Below are positions 1 to 9,098 of a stretch of DNA of 64,000 bases, in pieces (the first letter of the stretch is position 1; each line of letters begins with the position of its first letter). The notes under the pieces were generated by a model. The model did not search any database, was not told the origin of the DNA, and was given only the letters and a program-made list of their open reading frames with translations. This DNA is from Marine Group II euryarchaeote MED-G37 (lineage in GTDB: Archaea; Thermoplasmatota; Poseidoniia; Poseidoniales; Thalassarchaeaceae), in assembly GCA_002457555.1 (NCBI GenBank), contig NTJQ01000001.1, forward strand, positions 62,001 through 126,000, in the 5' to 3' direction. A program made the translations under genes and the position numbers.

Positions 1-1
1 C

Positions 2-3000
2 GACGAGGACGATGACACCGACGAGCGGCCAGACAGAGATTGGGACCAATTAGAAGAGGATCACTCCGGTACATCAGATTGGGACCATGATAACGATGGA
101 ATCCTAGACGAGGACGACAAGATCCCAACACGAATCAATATGACATCCAGTAACGTACTTTGGTTAGATGCGGTTAATCCAGCGATATTCAAAGGTACAG
201 TGAATTGGTTAGACCCTGATACAGGAGTTTTCGAACCAGCCCCCGACCTACCAGTCCAGATAACAATTGAATGGGCGCGAAACGGAACTCTCGCCCTTGA
301 AACAGTAGACGTATTGACAGACGCTGCTGGGGCCTTCGTGGTTGGACAATTCCTATTGCCTGAGGACCTAATTGTAGGCCCAAATACAACCTACAATGTC
401 TATGCAGAGGTCACTGAGATGTTCTATCACGATAGCTCTCAAACCGAACCTATACCTATAGAAATCAGAGCAAACACTACCATTGATTATGTCTCTTGGA
501 CATATTTCCGAAGTGACGAACAACCTCTATTCGTGGATTACAAGGTCCACTATGAAGCAGATTGGGATCGTGGTATATTCGACAACAGAATTACTCATGC
601 ACCAATTTCCTTCCGTGTCCACGGTGGTCCATTTGGGAACTATACACACCCAACTATCTTCGATGGATATGGATATGGATATCGCGCAGATTCAGCCGGG
701 TGGGCATCATTGACTTTCGTACAAACCGCCGGTTCTCAAGGACAATGGAAGCAAGTACAATGGAATTCAACAATGGATAATGGCGTTGGAATGTTACCAG
801 GGGGATACGAGGAAATTATCTGGGATGATAACGCAAAGAATCACTATGTTTTGGGACGTTATGATTACACCAATACCAGCTTGCCAATTGGCGACTACTC
901 ATTCATTGGCTATGCTAGAACGGATTTAGGCGATGAATGGCCATTCCCTTATCTTGAGGGCGCAGAGACAGAGGCATTCACCATTCGTTCCATGCACCGG
1001 ATGTACATTGAAGCCGATATGTACGTCTCTTCTGTTAGACCAGTATTCTTCTGGGATGCAACCCAGTTTACCGGTTCTTCATTCGGGGCGTGGAGAGCTC
1101 TTTTCCACCAACCAAGCCTTGATGATGCTGGATTAGATTATGCCGATGTCAGTCTTGGTAAGCCATATGCGATGTCTTGGGACGGAACTCCAGAAGGCCT
1201 AACCGGTGAGAGTGCTAGACTACGGCCATTCGTTTCCTCCAATGATACGCATTGGAGAATTGCGATGCAAAATGGTGGTGACTTCAACGCACCTCCTTGT
1301 GGCCCTGTTGAGCCAACAGACCCAGATAGTGCAATTCGCTGTGAAGTCATTCCAGAAATGTTCACTGGCGAGGAGTTACGAGTCATTGGTAGTGTATGGA
1401 ATAGAACCATGGTTCCATGGCCACATGACCCTATGACTCTACAAGTCGACCTAGATAGGAATGGGATTTTTGCTGGTTCACAAGAAACAGGATTCGCCAG
1501 AGCACCTCAGATGATCAATGGTGTTGCAACCTTCGATTACAATTGGACATGGTACTCTCAATATGCTGCCGGATTCTATGGTATTCGAGCCGACTTCACT
1601 AACTCAAATTTCTACTTCACTGGTAATCAGAGTAACGTGCTTGCTCCAACTGGAGCATACCTCAATGTCTCCGTTATTGGTACCAGTGAATTCAAGGAAT
1701 TAATCCAGCCACGCCTATACCGTGGTCAGAATCGTAGTATAGAGGTTCAGTTGCTGGATAATTCTCTCCAACCACTGAAGAACTCTCAAATAAATTACGT
1801 ATGGGAGGCCGATGGCACCAACGGAATCGCAGAGACGGATAGTACCGGTTGGTTCAGTGTTAACTTGACAATAGAGGAAGATCACGAATTAGGGAACTTC
1901 ACCTTGGACTACACATACCCGGGAGATCCTCGGCACCAAGGAACATCGGGTTCGATGGACCTTTGGGTAGTTTCTAGAACTTACATTACACTGCAAGACA
2001 CCACGCCAAATATCCGCTCTGCCGGTGATATTTGGGAATTTACTGCACAGGTGACTGATGACAACCGTACTGCAGTCATCAAGGATTCAGGTCAAGCATT
2101 GGATGGTTGTGGAGCAAACGGCGGCGAGGTTCTGATAATTTTGGAAGGTACGGACTTTGAAGACCGCACCCACCGCCAGATTGTAGAAATCCAATGCCCG
2201 AACGCTGGCACCATCCATCATGAGATGGTCTTAGACCCACAATTACTCCGCGACGACCCACAATCCTTCCTTCCAGATGGATTCGGGCCAGTTAACGTAA
2301 TTCTGCGATTTGAGGAGAACTTACCTCACGAGGGATGTGGGCCGCTAGACGCTGAGGCACTCAGTACATCTGGAGCATGGGATCCATGCGTACAAGTAGT
2401 GAATAGCGACCACTATCGAAGAGTTATGCAGTTTCAAGTCGATGGATTTAGTTTGATAGGGTACACAACTCTCAACGTTGACGATCAGATTGTTTACACC
2501 TCCGAGATTGACCCGACTACTGGTCAACCAATAGAGAAGCCGATGGTGGTAACTGGACAGTTGATTGACGAATTAGGAACCAATCTATCGAATAGGGCAA
2601 TCAGAGTCACCTACGAAATGGTAGGTTCAGAAACTGGAGTAGTTGGCTGTCTACCTGGCACAAGCGATGCTAATGGATTCTACGAGATAACCTGCCCACT
2701 TACCGACGTACAGGCAGGACAAGCTCGTGTCAAGGTCGAATTCAATTCTTACGAGAACAACGATCGCTATCGATACCACAACGCTAGCACAACGCGCTTG
2801 TTCCCGGTCTTCTCAAATTCCACCCTGGATGTGCAAGAGATCGGACCATTCCGAAATGATGTTGATTCATACACCTTCCAGAATGGTTCAGTATTCCCTG
2901 TTCTTTACCTAAAGGAATCCTTCCACTTGGATGCAAGGCTGACTCAAACAAATGGCAACCCGATTGGAGGCAAGTGTCTGAATATTTACTTGGATCCAGA

Positions 3001-4231
3001 GGTGAATACTCGACCTATTGCTACATCCGTAACAATGGATGGAACTGGCGAAATTGAGTGGTTTAGTGGCGACCCAGATGACAATCCGAGTCGACGTGGT
3101 GTTGAACCTACTTCAGACAAGATGGAAGGTTTCAGAATCGTAAGAATAGCCTATGAACCAAATAAGGAATTACCAGGTGGTTGTAGGGCTGAGACAACAC
3201 CGGTGGTGAATGGTTCATTTATCGATATAGAAGTGCTTGTTAGAAGTCGTGTAGACATCTTGCTGAAGGACCACTGGTCAAATCCAGATGGTTACCAAGA
3301 GGGAGATTACATCAATGGTTCAGTGGCGATTCTGCGAGACCGATTAGACCTCTCTGTAGAATCTCAAACAGTGATTTTCACCTATCAATTTTGGAATGCA
3401 GAAGAAGGCGAGTGGATTCCTCACAACGTAGTCTACGCGACTACTAACGAGTTGGGAGTTGCTTCGTTTAGCTTCCCTTACTCAGGCGTCAACGTTCCTG
3501 GAGAATTGGACTGTGATCAAGGAGGATATTGTATATCTGAAGGAGAATGGCAAGTCACAATTCACTTCAAGGGATCTCATGAATTTGAAGAAGAATTCCT
3601 CAATAATACTCCAGCGATTTACCTAGGCGAGCCCGTAACCAAGGGAGAAGCGAACTTCTTCACATTGCAAGTGCTTACGATTATTGGAATTGCATTAGCC
3701 TTTGCAGTCTTGGTTGGAGCAATCATGTATCGAAACTACGTAGAGCGCCGCAGAATCGAGATTCTGCGTGGTATACTAACAGACTCCCTGATGTCTCTAA
3801 AGGCATCCAATGAGTACATTGATACGATTTTCAATTGTTACAAGGAATTGGTGAGATACTTCCGTAGTAGAGGCGCGATGAAGAAGGTCTACGAAACAAC
3901 AAGAGAATTCGAGGATGCGGTAACAGGAATGTTAGCAGGAATCGCGCCTCCTGAGGATTTGGATGTCTTCTTCTCGCTCTTTGAAGAAGCCAGATATTCC
4001 GACCATGAGATAGGCGCGGATCAGAGAGACAGAGCAATCAATGCATTGCAGTCGATTATCAACCACATCAGTGCCTCTCTTGGTGATGGAATGCTTAACC
4101 GAACCGCAGTCAATGAATCCGGCCTATACGGCTCGGTTGTGAAAGCGGGCTCATTCGTAGACTCAGAAGGCCAAGAGAGAATCGCAGGAACCGATGATGG
4201 TTCAGAGGACGATAAAGGATTCCGAATATGA
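2..4231 (+). CDS. giant membrane-anchored surface protein, C-terminal part (5' end outside window)
   Basis: The reading frame is open from base 2, so the listed ATG at 140 is internal and the true start lies upstream. The first visible residues are acidic and Asp-rich (DHDNDGILDEDD), like a thrombospondin type-3 calcium-binding loop. Then come over 1,000 residues of beta-rich, N-glycosylation-rich (NxT/S) sequence that looks like repeated Ig-like or carboxypeptidase-regulatory-like domains (for example near LSNRAIRVTYE and PLKNSQINYVWE). A single membrane helix lies near residues 1175-1198 of the ORF-track protein, followed by a basic stop-transfer stretch (YVERRRIEILR) and a cytoplasmic tail resembling DUF4129 (TTREFEDAV, FSLFEEARYS). 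DUF4129 is often found at the C-terminus of transglutaminase-like membrane proteins. Topology is therefore large domain outside, small domain inside. Its role in adhesion, substrate capture or an envelope layer is inference. Confidence 0.8.
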   Translation, partial: DEDDDTDERPDRDWDQLEEDHSGTSDWDHDNDGILDEDDKIPTRINMTSSNVLWLDAVNPAIFKGTVNWLDPDTGVFEPAPDLPVQITIEWARNGTLALETVDVLTDAAGAFVVGQFLLPEDLIVGPNTTYNVYAEVTEMFYHDSSQTEPIPIEIRANTTIDYVSWTYFRSDEQPLFVDYKVHYEADWDRGIFDNRITHAPISFRVHGGPFGNYTHPTIFDGYGYGYRADSAGWASLTFVQTAGSQGQWKQVQWNSTMDNGVGMLPGGYEEIIWDDNAKNHYVLGRYDYTNTSLPIGDYSFIGYARTDLGDEWPFPYLEGAETEAFTIRSMHRMYIEADMYVSSVRPVFFWDATQFTGSSFGAWRALFHQPSLDDAGLDYADVSLGKPYAMSWDGTPEGLTGESARLRPFVSSNDTHWRIAMQNGGDFNAPPCGPVEPTDPDSAIRCEVIPEMFTGEELRVIGSVWNRTMVPWPHDPMTLQVDLDRNGIFAGSQETGFARAPQMINGVATFDYNWTWYSQYAAGFYGIRADFTNSNFYFTGNQSNVLAPTGAYLNVSVIGTSEFKELIQPRLYRGQNRSIEVQLLDNSLQPLKNSQINYVWEADGTNGIAETDSTGWFSVNLTIEEDHELGNFTLDYTYPGDPRHQGTSGSMDLWVVSRTYITLQDTTPNIRSAGDIWEFTAQVTDDNRTAVIKDSGQALDGCGANGGEVLIILEGTDFEDRTHRQIVEIQCPNAGTIHHEMVLDPQLLRDDPQSFLPDGFGPVNVILRFEENLPHEGCGPLDAEALSTSGAWDPCVQVVNSDHYRRVMQFQVDGFSLIGYTTLNVDDQIVYTSEIDPTTGQPIEKPMVVTGQLIDELGTNLSNRAIRVTYEMVGSETGVVGCLPGTSDANGFYEITCPLTDVQAGQARVKVEFNSYENNDRYRYHNASTTRLFPVFSNSTLDVQEIGPFRNDVDSYTFQNGSVFPVLYLKESFHLDARLTQTNGNPIGGKCLNIYLDPEVNTRPIATSVTMDGTGEIEWFSGDPDDNPSRRGVEPTSDKMEGFRIVRIAYEPNKELPGGCRAETTPVVNGSFIDIEVLVRSRVDILLKDHWSNPDGYQEGDYINGSVAILRDRLDLSVESQTVIFTYQFWNAEEGEWIPHNVVYATTNELGVASFSFPYSGVNVPGELDCDQGGYCISEGEWQVTIHFKGSHEFEEEFLNNTPAIYLGEPVTKGEANFFTLQVLTIIGIALAFAVLVGAIMYRNYVERRRIEILRGILTDSLMSLKASNEYIDTIFNCYKELVRYFRSRGAMKKVYETTREFEDAVTGMLAGIAPPEDLDVFFSLFEEARYSDHEIGADQRDRAINALQSIINHISASLGDGMLNRTAVNESGLYGSVVKAGSFVDSEGQERIAGTDDGSEDDKGFRI

Positions 4232-4240
4232 TTACGTAGA

Positions 4241-4286
4241 GTCGAGGAAAAGGGGCGAGCAAAGCCCGTCCCATCCTCTTCTCGAT
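4241..4286 (+). terminator. imperfect hairpin after the surface-protein gene
   Basis: Just after the stop codon the sequence can fold with outer arms TCGAG/CTCGA and an inner GGGC/GCCC stem. No clear T-run follows. It could end the upstream transcript or be part of the leader of the ribosomal operon. The rest of the gap (to 4380) holds a short CCCC-GTA-GGGG hairpin near 4303-4313 and no ORF I can support. Confidence 0.3.
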
Positions 4287-4380
4287 GTACTGCGAGTCAA
4301 TGCCCCGTAGGGGAAACCCGCAGCATTCATAACAGGCGGTCAGGTGGGCGCGCTACCCAAGTATACGTCGAGGGAGTCAT

Positions 4381-4746
4381 ATGAGTAAGAACATGAGAAA
4401 GACCAACCAGGCCCTAATCGCCCTAATCGGCGATCTCAAGGACCAGAGCAGGTCAACCGGTTCTGCACTGTGGCGAGACGTCGCTCTGAGGCTCGAGAAG
4501 AGCCGAAGCAATTGGGCTGAACCGAACCTGAGCCGCCTGAGCCGATATGCTGCCGAAGAGGATGTAGTCCTCGTTCCCGGCAAGCTTCTCGGTAGTGGCG
4601 ATGTGGCCGGTAAGCCGAGCGTCGCCGCCTACAGTGTTAGCATCGGTGCCCGCTCGAAGATTGAAGCAGCAGGCGGACGTGTCCTCACGATCCGTGAATT
4701 GATGAACGAGAACCCAGATGGAAAGGGGGTGAGGATACTTGGCTGA
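4381..4746 (+). CDS. rpl18e: 50S ribosomal protein L18e
   Basis: A 121-residue protein matching archaeal/eukaryotic eL18 in length and sequence: N-terminal KTNQALIALIGDLK, central ALWRDVALRLEKSR, and the C-terminal YSVSIGARSKIEAAGG and [16 protein letters not shown] that close the family. It is a large-subunit rRNA-binding protein found only in archaea and eukaryotes. It opens an operon with rpl13, rps9 and rpoN, the conserved archaeal order. Its 3' end overlaps the rpl13 start by 8 bases, which suggests translational coupling. Confidence 0.96.
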   Translation: MSKNMRKTNQALIALIGDLKDQSRSTGSALWRDVALRLEKSRSNWAEPNLSRLSRYAAEEDVVLVPGKLLGSGDVAGKPSVAAYSVSIGARSKIEAAGGRVLTIRELMNENPDGKGVRILG

Positions 4747-5227
4747 AGCAAGCACTCTCGTCTTCGACGCATCCAACAAGGTACTCGGACGCCTCGCTAG
4801 CCATGTGGCTAGCGAATTACTGACCGCTCGCAAAGCGGGCAATCAGAAGCGCGTGATTATCGTGAACGCCGAGAAAGCCATCGTAACCGGGCCAAAGACA
4901 TCAGTCTTTGCCAAATACGATCACAAGTACAAGTTGAACCACCCAAGAAAGGGACCTTTCTTCCCACGCATGCCGGACCAGATTCTCAAGAGAACCGTCC
5001 GAGGAATGTTGCCATACCAGAAGAACAGCACTGGCCGCAATGCCGTGCGCGATCTACGAGTGATGATTGGTACCCCCGCAAATCTATCTGGTGACGATTT
5101 ACCAGACGGCCATGCTTGGGGCGATTCCAGCTCCTTTGACCGAGATTTACCACAAAAGTTCGTTCGTCTCGGCCAAATTAGCGAACACCTAGGTATCGAT
5201 AGCACCCGTTGGGGAGGTGAGCAGTAA
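4739..5227 (+). CDS. rpl13: 50S ribosomal protein uL13
   Basis: A 162-residue uL13, which helps assemble the large subunit. Diagnostic stretches are [14 protein letters not shown] near the N-terminus, KAIVTGPK, and the central [19 protein letters not shown]. The start is TTG at 4739. It overlaps the L18e stop and is preceded by GGGGGTGAGG, giving a GGTGA-to-start spacing of 6 nt, which I also see before other genes here. The C-terminal tail (about 45 residues after [10 protein letters not shown]) is a little longer than in many homologs. The stop overlaps the rps9 start by one base. Confidence 0.96.
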   Translation: MAEASTLVFDASNKVLGRLASHVASELLTARKAGNQKRVIIVNAEKAIVTGPKTSVFAKYDHKYKLNHPRKGPFFPRMPDQILKRTVRGMLPYQKNSTGRNAVRDLRVMIGTPANLSGDDLPDGHAWGDSSSFDRDLPQKFVRLGQISEHLGIDSTRWGGEQ

Positions 5228-5664
5228 TGGCTAAGAAAAAGAAGAAGGAAACGGTCGAAACTAGTGGAAAGAGAAAGACCGCAATAGCTCGAGCAACCGT
5301 CCGTAAAGGCGCGGGTCGAGTTCGTGTAAACCACAAGCCAATCCATATCATGGAACCCGCTCTTGCACGCCGCAAAGCGCTAGAGCCGGTTCAGATTGCC
5401 GAGGCGATGAAGCGGCTTCAGGATGTCGACATCTCAGTCACTGTAGAAGGCGGTGGGCAGATGGGCCAAGTTGATGCTATTCGAACCGCAATTGCTCGCG
5501 GCCTCGTTCACTACAACGGCGGAGCGGAGGGAATTGATGAGGAACTCCGCGATGAGTACCTAAGATTCGACCGTAGCCTACTTGTTAACGATCCAAGACG
5601 CAAGGAGCCGAAGCACCAAATGGGGCGGGGCGCTCGCAAGAAGTGGCAGAAGTCGTATAGGTGA
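5227..5664 (+). CDS. rps9: 30S ribosomal protein uS9
   Basis: A 145-residue small-subunit protein. The N-terminus is lysine-rich ([21 protein letters not shown]), followed by the family core [14 protein letters not shown], the [20 protein letters not shown] helix region and the C-terminal arginine/lysine tail ending KKWQKSYR, which reaches the P-site tRNA in ribosomes. The start ATG overlaps the rpl13 TAA (TAATG), with GGTGA six bases upstream. It is the third gene of the L18e operon. Confidence 0.97.
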   Translation: MAKKKKKETVETSGKRKTAIARATVRKGAGRVRVNHKPIHIMEPALARRKALEPVQIAEAMKRLQDVDISVTVEGGGQMGQVDAIRTAIARGLVHYNGGAEGIDEELRDEYLRFDRSLLVNDPRRKEPKHQMGRGARKKWQKSYR

Positions 5665-5670
5665 TGAAAG

Positions 5671-5877
5671 ATGTTAATTCCAGTACGTTGTTGGAGTTGC
5701 GGCAAAGTCGTAGCTCATGTGTATGATCAGTTCAAGAATGCAGTCGATACAGGCGAGGACCCATCAAAAGTTCTCGACGACCTCGGCATTGAGCGATACT
5801 GTTGCCGACGGATGTATGTAGGCCACATCGAATTAATCGATGAGATATCGCCTTTCAGCATCGCTCGACAGGATTGA
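5671..5877 (+). CDS. rpoN: DNA-directed RNA polymerase subunit N (Rpb10 homolog)
   Basis: A 68-residue zinc protein typical of archaeal RpoN in length. The N-terminal [14 protein letters not shown] carries the first Cys pair and [18 protein letters not shown] the second, adjacent CC pair that completes the zinc site. The subunit sits in the assembly platform of the archaeal polymerase. It begins 6 bases after the rps9 stop in the conserved archaeal operon. The usual downstream rpoK is not here; a tRNA gene follows instead. Confidence 0.96.
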   Translation: MLIPVRCWSCGKVVAHVYDQFKNAVDTGEDPSKVLDDLGIERYCCRRMYVGHIELIDEISPFSIARQD

Positions 5878-5930
5878 TTTTCCAGCCGTCAAGGCTTTGG
5901 GAGATACTTCTCACGCAAGAATCACACAAG

Positions 5931-6008
5931 GGGCCTGTAGGTTAGCTTGGCCTATACTTCGCGGCTGGGGGCCGCGCGACCCAGGTTCAAATCCTGGCTG
6001 GCCCACCA
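5931..6008 (+). tRNA. tRNA-Pro (GGG), CCA encoded
   Basis: A full cloverleaf can be drawn. The acceptor is GGGCCTG/CTGGCCC, with one U-U mismatch at pair 6-67. The anticodon arm is CGCGG-CTGGGGG-CCGCG with anticodon GGG and G37. The T arm is CCAGG-TTCAAAT-CCTGG. CCA is encoded at 6006-6008. The D arm is GGTT...TACT, with a weak pair at 13-22. No intron is seen. Position 37 as G fits proline tRNAs. The ORF-track entry 5840..6115 runs across it and is not real. Confidence 0.93.
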
Positions 6009-6092
6009 TATTCTTGCATGCGATAGCTATAATTTACGAGTTTTATTACCAAAAAAGAGCACCTTTTAGGGGACAGCCCCCCCTCGTAGAAC

Positions 6093-8231
6093 ATGGTTCC
6101 GGAGGCCATGGATGAGTGGGCGAACAGCGCCCGCATCGAGGAGCTTGCAAGGCTGCTTGCGCATCATTCTAACCTCTATTACAACAATGCCTCCCCCGAG
6201 ATAACCGATGCTGAGTATGATGCCTTTTTTGATGAATTAAAGCAACTTGCTCCTGAACACCCTCAACTTTTCAAAGTCGGCTCGGATCCAGTTCCTGGCT
6301 CAGAGAAAGTTGACCACCTATTCCCAATGAGAAGTCTAGACAAGGCTACCGAGGAGGAAGAAGTTGCACACTTTGTTGCAGAAACAACAGCCCACGGAAG
6401 TCGTTTCGTATGTCAACCAAAATTGGATGGCTCTGCATTATCTCTAGAATATCGTCGAGGACGTTTGATTCGTGCAGCTACACGCGGAAATGGAGAGCGC
6501 GGTGAGGATGTTACTGCCAATGCTCGTAGGATACGAAATATTCCCGAATCAATAGATTGGGAAGGAGATGCTCATGTTCGAGGTGAAGTGGTAATGCCAT
6601 TGGATGTGTTTCGGAAAAAATACGCATCTATCGCACCTAATCCTCGAAATCTCGCCGCTGGAAGTTTACGTCAGAAAACTGCGGATGCAGGTAAAGGAGA
6701 TGCAGCCGATTTAACATTCCATGCCTATGGTGTAATGTTCCCAAGCCCCCAAAATCGACATCCGGATAGCCCGGAACCTCCTGCCTTTACAAATGACTCA
6801 GAAGCAATCGACTGGCTCGAATCAAACCAGATTGCTGCGGCTGGAAATGAAGTAGTCGAAGGAGAGGATGACGAGGCAGTAACCCAGGCAATTCTTGAGG
6901 TAACGAAGCGATGGACAGAGAATCGCGATAATGCAGAATGGGAGATAGATGGGGTTGTCATCAAATTGGATGATTTAGCAAAGAGAGAACTTCTCGGCGA
7001 AACTGCCCACCATCCCCGTTGGGCGTTGGCTTGGAAATTCCCTCCAGAAGAAGCCTCTACGGTTGTGATGGGCGTAGATTGGCAGACGGGAAGGACCGGC
7101 ACGGTGACCCCCGTTGCAAGGGTAGCACCAGTAACGGTATCAGGGGTAACAGTTGAGAACACTACTCTACACAATGCCGGAGAGATTGAAAGGTTAGGAA
7201 TCTGTATAGGGGATAGAGTCAGAATAGTTCGTCGGGGAGATGTAATTCCGAAGATTATCGAAGTTTTGGGTGAAGCTAAGAGTTCGGACTTAGAGAATCG
7301 ACTTCACGCCGACGGAACTCGGTTTAACGACTCACTACCTAAGCGCGAGGACGTCCTGACTCCAGAGCAATGCCCCAGATGTGAAACTAACCTGCAACAA
7401 GATGGGGCATTCATTCGTTGCTTCAATCTAAATTGTCCTTCTCGACTAGAAAGAGCAATTCTGTATTGGTGTAGGGCCCTAGAGATGGATGGAATCGGTG
7501 AGAAATTAGCCGAACAATTGTGTGACGAGGGGTTAGTCTACACTCTACCTGATCTTTACTCGTTGACTCACTCCGACATTGTCGGTTTGGAACGAATGGG
7601 TGAGAAATCTGCAAATAACATAATTTCCCAATTGGATTCAACAAGATCTCTCAGCCTCTCAGCCTTCCTGGCGGCTCTAGGTCTACCAGGCATTGGGCCC
7701 GAGTTAGCGACAGGATTTGCAGAAGAATTAGGAGACTCTGAGACTATGTTTAATCTGCTAAATGATCATGAAATTGCAATCTCTAGATTAGTCAAATTGG
7801 AAGGAGTTGGTGAGACTGTTGCTCGCTCCTTCCTAGAAGGTCTGTCGGAACGTAGGGAGATGGTGGAAGGATTAGCCGCAGTGATTGAAATAACTCCTGC
7901 AGAAGCAAAACAAGAATCGGAAGGGCCACTTACGGGACAAACATTCTGTATTACTGGAAGTTTGAGTAGGCCAAGGAAGGAAATCGCCTTGATGATTAAG
8001 GCCGCCGGCGGTAGAGTTGTTTCATCCGTCTCAGGGCAGTTGGATTTCTTAGTTGCCGGAGGATCCTCAGGGTCTAAGTTGGATAAAGCAAATAGGCTTT
8101 CAGTATCCATCTTGAGCGAGTCGGAACTAGAGTCAAAAATCTCCGGAGGAGAAGTAGGTCCGGCCGAAGAAAGCTCTGGTGAGATACTCGGTGATGCTGG
8201 ACCACAGCAGATGTCATTAGGGGATTATTGA
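6093..8231 (+). CDS. ligA: NAD-dependent DNA ligase LigA
   Basis: A 712-residue protein (707 if the second ATG at 6108 is used) close to bacterial LigA length. It seals nicks with NAD+ as the adenylate donor. In order: the Ia domain that binds NMN (LYYNNASPEITDAEYDAFFDE), the adenylation domain with the catalytic KLDG (Lys110), the TRGNGERGEDVT motif and DGVVIK, an OB fold (ENTTLHNAGEIERL), a four-Cys zinc finger (CPRCE...CFNLNC), helix-hairpin-helix repeats (MGEKSANNII, LPGIGPELA), and a C-terminal BRCT domain (GQTFCITGSLSRPRKE). The last ~30 residues are a low-complexity tail. Most archaea use an ATP-dependent ligase, so this is probably an old bacterial acquisition. It stands alone between tRNA-Pro and a convergent PAC2 gene. 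Confidence 0.95.
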   Translation: MVPEAMDEWANSARIEELARLLAHHSNLYYNNASPEITDAEYDAFFDELKQLAPEHPQLFKVGSDPVPGSEKVDHLFPMRSLDKATEEEEVAHFVAETTAHGSRFVCQPKLDGSALSLEYRRGRLIRAATRGNGERGEDVTANARRIRNIPESIDWEGDAHVRGEVVMPLDVFRKKYASIAPNPRNLAAGSLRQKTADAGKGDAADLTFHAYGVMFPSPQNRHPDSPEPPAFTNDSEAIDWLESNQIAAAGNEVVEGEDDEAVTQAILEVTKRWTENRDNAEWEIDGVVIKLDDLAKRELLGETAHHPRWALAWKFPPEEASTVVMGVDWQTGRTGTVTPVARVAPVTVSGVTVENTTLHNAGEIERLGICIGDRVRIVRRGDVIPKIIEVLGEAKSSDLENRLHADGTRFNDSLPKREDVLTPEQCPRCETNLQQDGAFIRCFNLNCPSRLERAILYWCRALEMDGIGEKLAEQLCDEGLVYTLPDLYSLTHSDIVGLERMGEKSANNIISQLDSTRSLSLSAFLAALGLPGIGPELATGFAEELGDSETMFNLLNDHEIAISRLVKLEGVGETVARSFLEGLSERREMVEGLAAVIEITPAEAKQESEGPLTGQTFCITGSLSRPRKEIALMIKAAGGRVVSSVSGQLDFLVAGGSSGSKLDKANRLSVSILSESELESKISGGEVGPAEESSGEILGDAGPQQMSLGDY

Positions 8232-8236
8232 GGCAT

Positions 8237-9046
8237 TCAACCATACATTCCAGAGCTTTCAACACCCGGTTTATCGATATTCATTTGGTTGAGTTGAGTT
8301 GCCATCATTTCTCGGATTTGTTCTTCTATTCTCTGGGCTTCTTCTAGTAGAGGTTCAGTATCTAACTTAATTGCAGGAAGTAGACCATCAAGCCTTTCGA
8401 TAATCCGAGCTGCCGCTCGAGCATCCGGTATTGCACCATTTGCTAAGTCGCCACCGGATTCTGCTAGGATGGCCATAGCATCGATTCTTCTCCTCCGACA
8501 TTCACCCAACATTACTCCACTCATGCCTCCAACGACTCCATGTTTGAGTTTCGAAACGCCGAGTTGCTGAAGTGTCTCCTGTGCTGAATCTGTAGAACCA
8601 ATCCCCAACATTGATTCATCAGAGTCATCCTCATCAAAGATAGAATGTGCTTGATCTGGACCATGTGAAAATGAATCAATCATCATAACCTGACTCGCTC
8701 CGCTAGACTCGACCCAGTCGAGTATCGAATCTGCAAGTGAAAGAGTCAAATCCGCGTTCACTTGAATTTCAGAGACGATTAACACAACTTTGTCACATCT
8801 GTCCATGTGACAGATAGGCTCACCTGCATAGAATCGCAGGGGCGGCAACGGTTTTCCTTCCTGAACCAAGCAAACCGGAGGAAGCCCGGCTCCTCTTGCC
8901 CCTCCTACAAAGGTGAGACCTAAACGGTCGACTAGGTAGTGGGCTACGATACTACTAACGAATCCAGCAGAAGGAAAACATGTCACGATCAAGGCACCCT
9001 CAGCATTCAACTCTTCATCTACCGCGACTACGGGGGCTCCGCTCAT
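8237..9046 (-). CDS. PAC2 family protein (proteasome assembly chaperone-like), paralog 1
   Basis: A 269-residue protein of the PAC2/DUF75 family: ALIVTCFPSAGFVSSIVAHYLV near the N-terminus (typical G-nucleotide-like alpha/beta start), VVLIVSEIQV in the centre, a GVVGGMSGVMLGECRRRRIDAMAILAE segment and the DARAAARIIERLDGLLP C-terminal helix. Archaeal PAC2 proteins resemble eukaryotic proteasome assembly chaperones, and some act as ATP-independent chaperones or phosphatase-like enzymes, but the role here is not set by sequence. A second member lies at 15612. The stop is 5 bases from the convergent ligA stop, and the start is 52 bases from the divergent nuclease gene. Confidence 0.82.
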   Translation of the reverse strand: MSGAPVVAVDEELNAEGALIVTCFPSAGFVSSIVAHYLVDRLGLTFVGGARGAGLPPVCLVQEGKPLPPLRFYAGEPICHMDRCDKVVLIVSEIQVNADLTLSLADSILDWVESSGASQVMMIDSFSHGPDQAHSIFDEDDSDESMLGIGSTDSAQETLQQLGVSKLKHGVVGGMSGVMLGECRRRRIDAMAILAESGGDLANGAIPDARAAARIIERLDGLLPAIKLDTEPLLEEAQRIEEQIREMMATQLNQMNIDKPGVESSGMYG

Positions 9047-9098
9047 TGAACCCTAACTGACCGAGATACTGTTAATCATTGGCCTCTCCTGATATAGC

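Noticed and set aside
4232-4380. Structured RNA or tRNA upstream of rpl18e
   Set aside because: Short hairpins are present, but no cloverleaf or recognisable RNA motif could be drawn.
5840-6115. ORF of 91 residues between rpoN and ligA
   Set aside because: Runs through tRNA-Pro and overlaps the rpoN end; no protein-like pattern.
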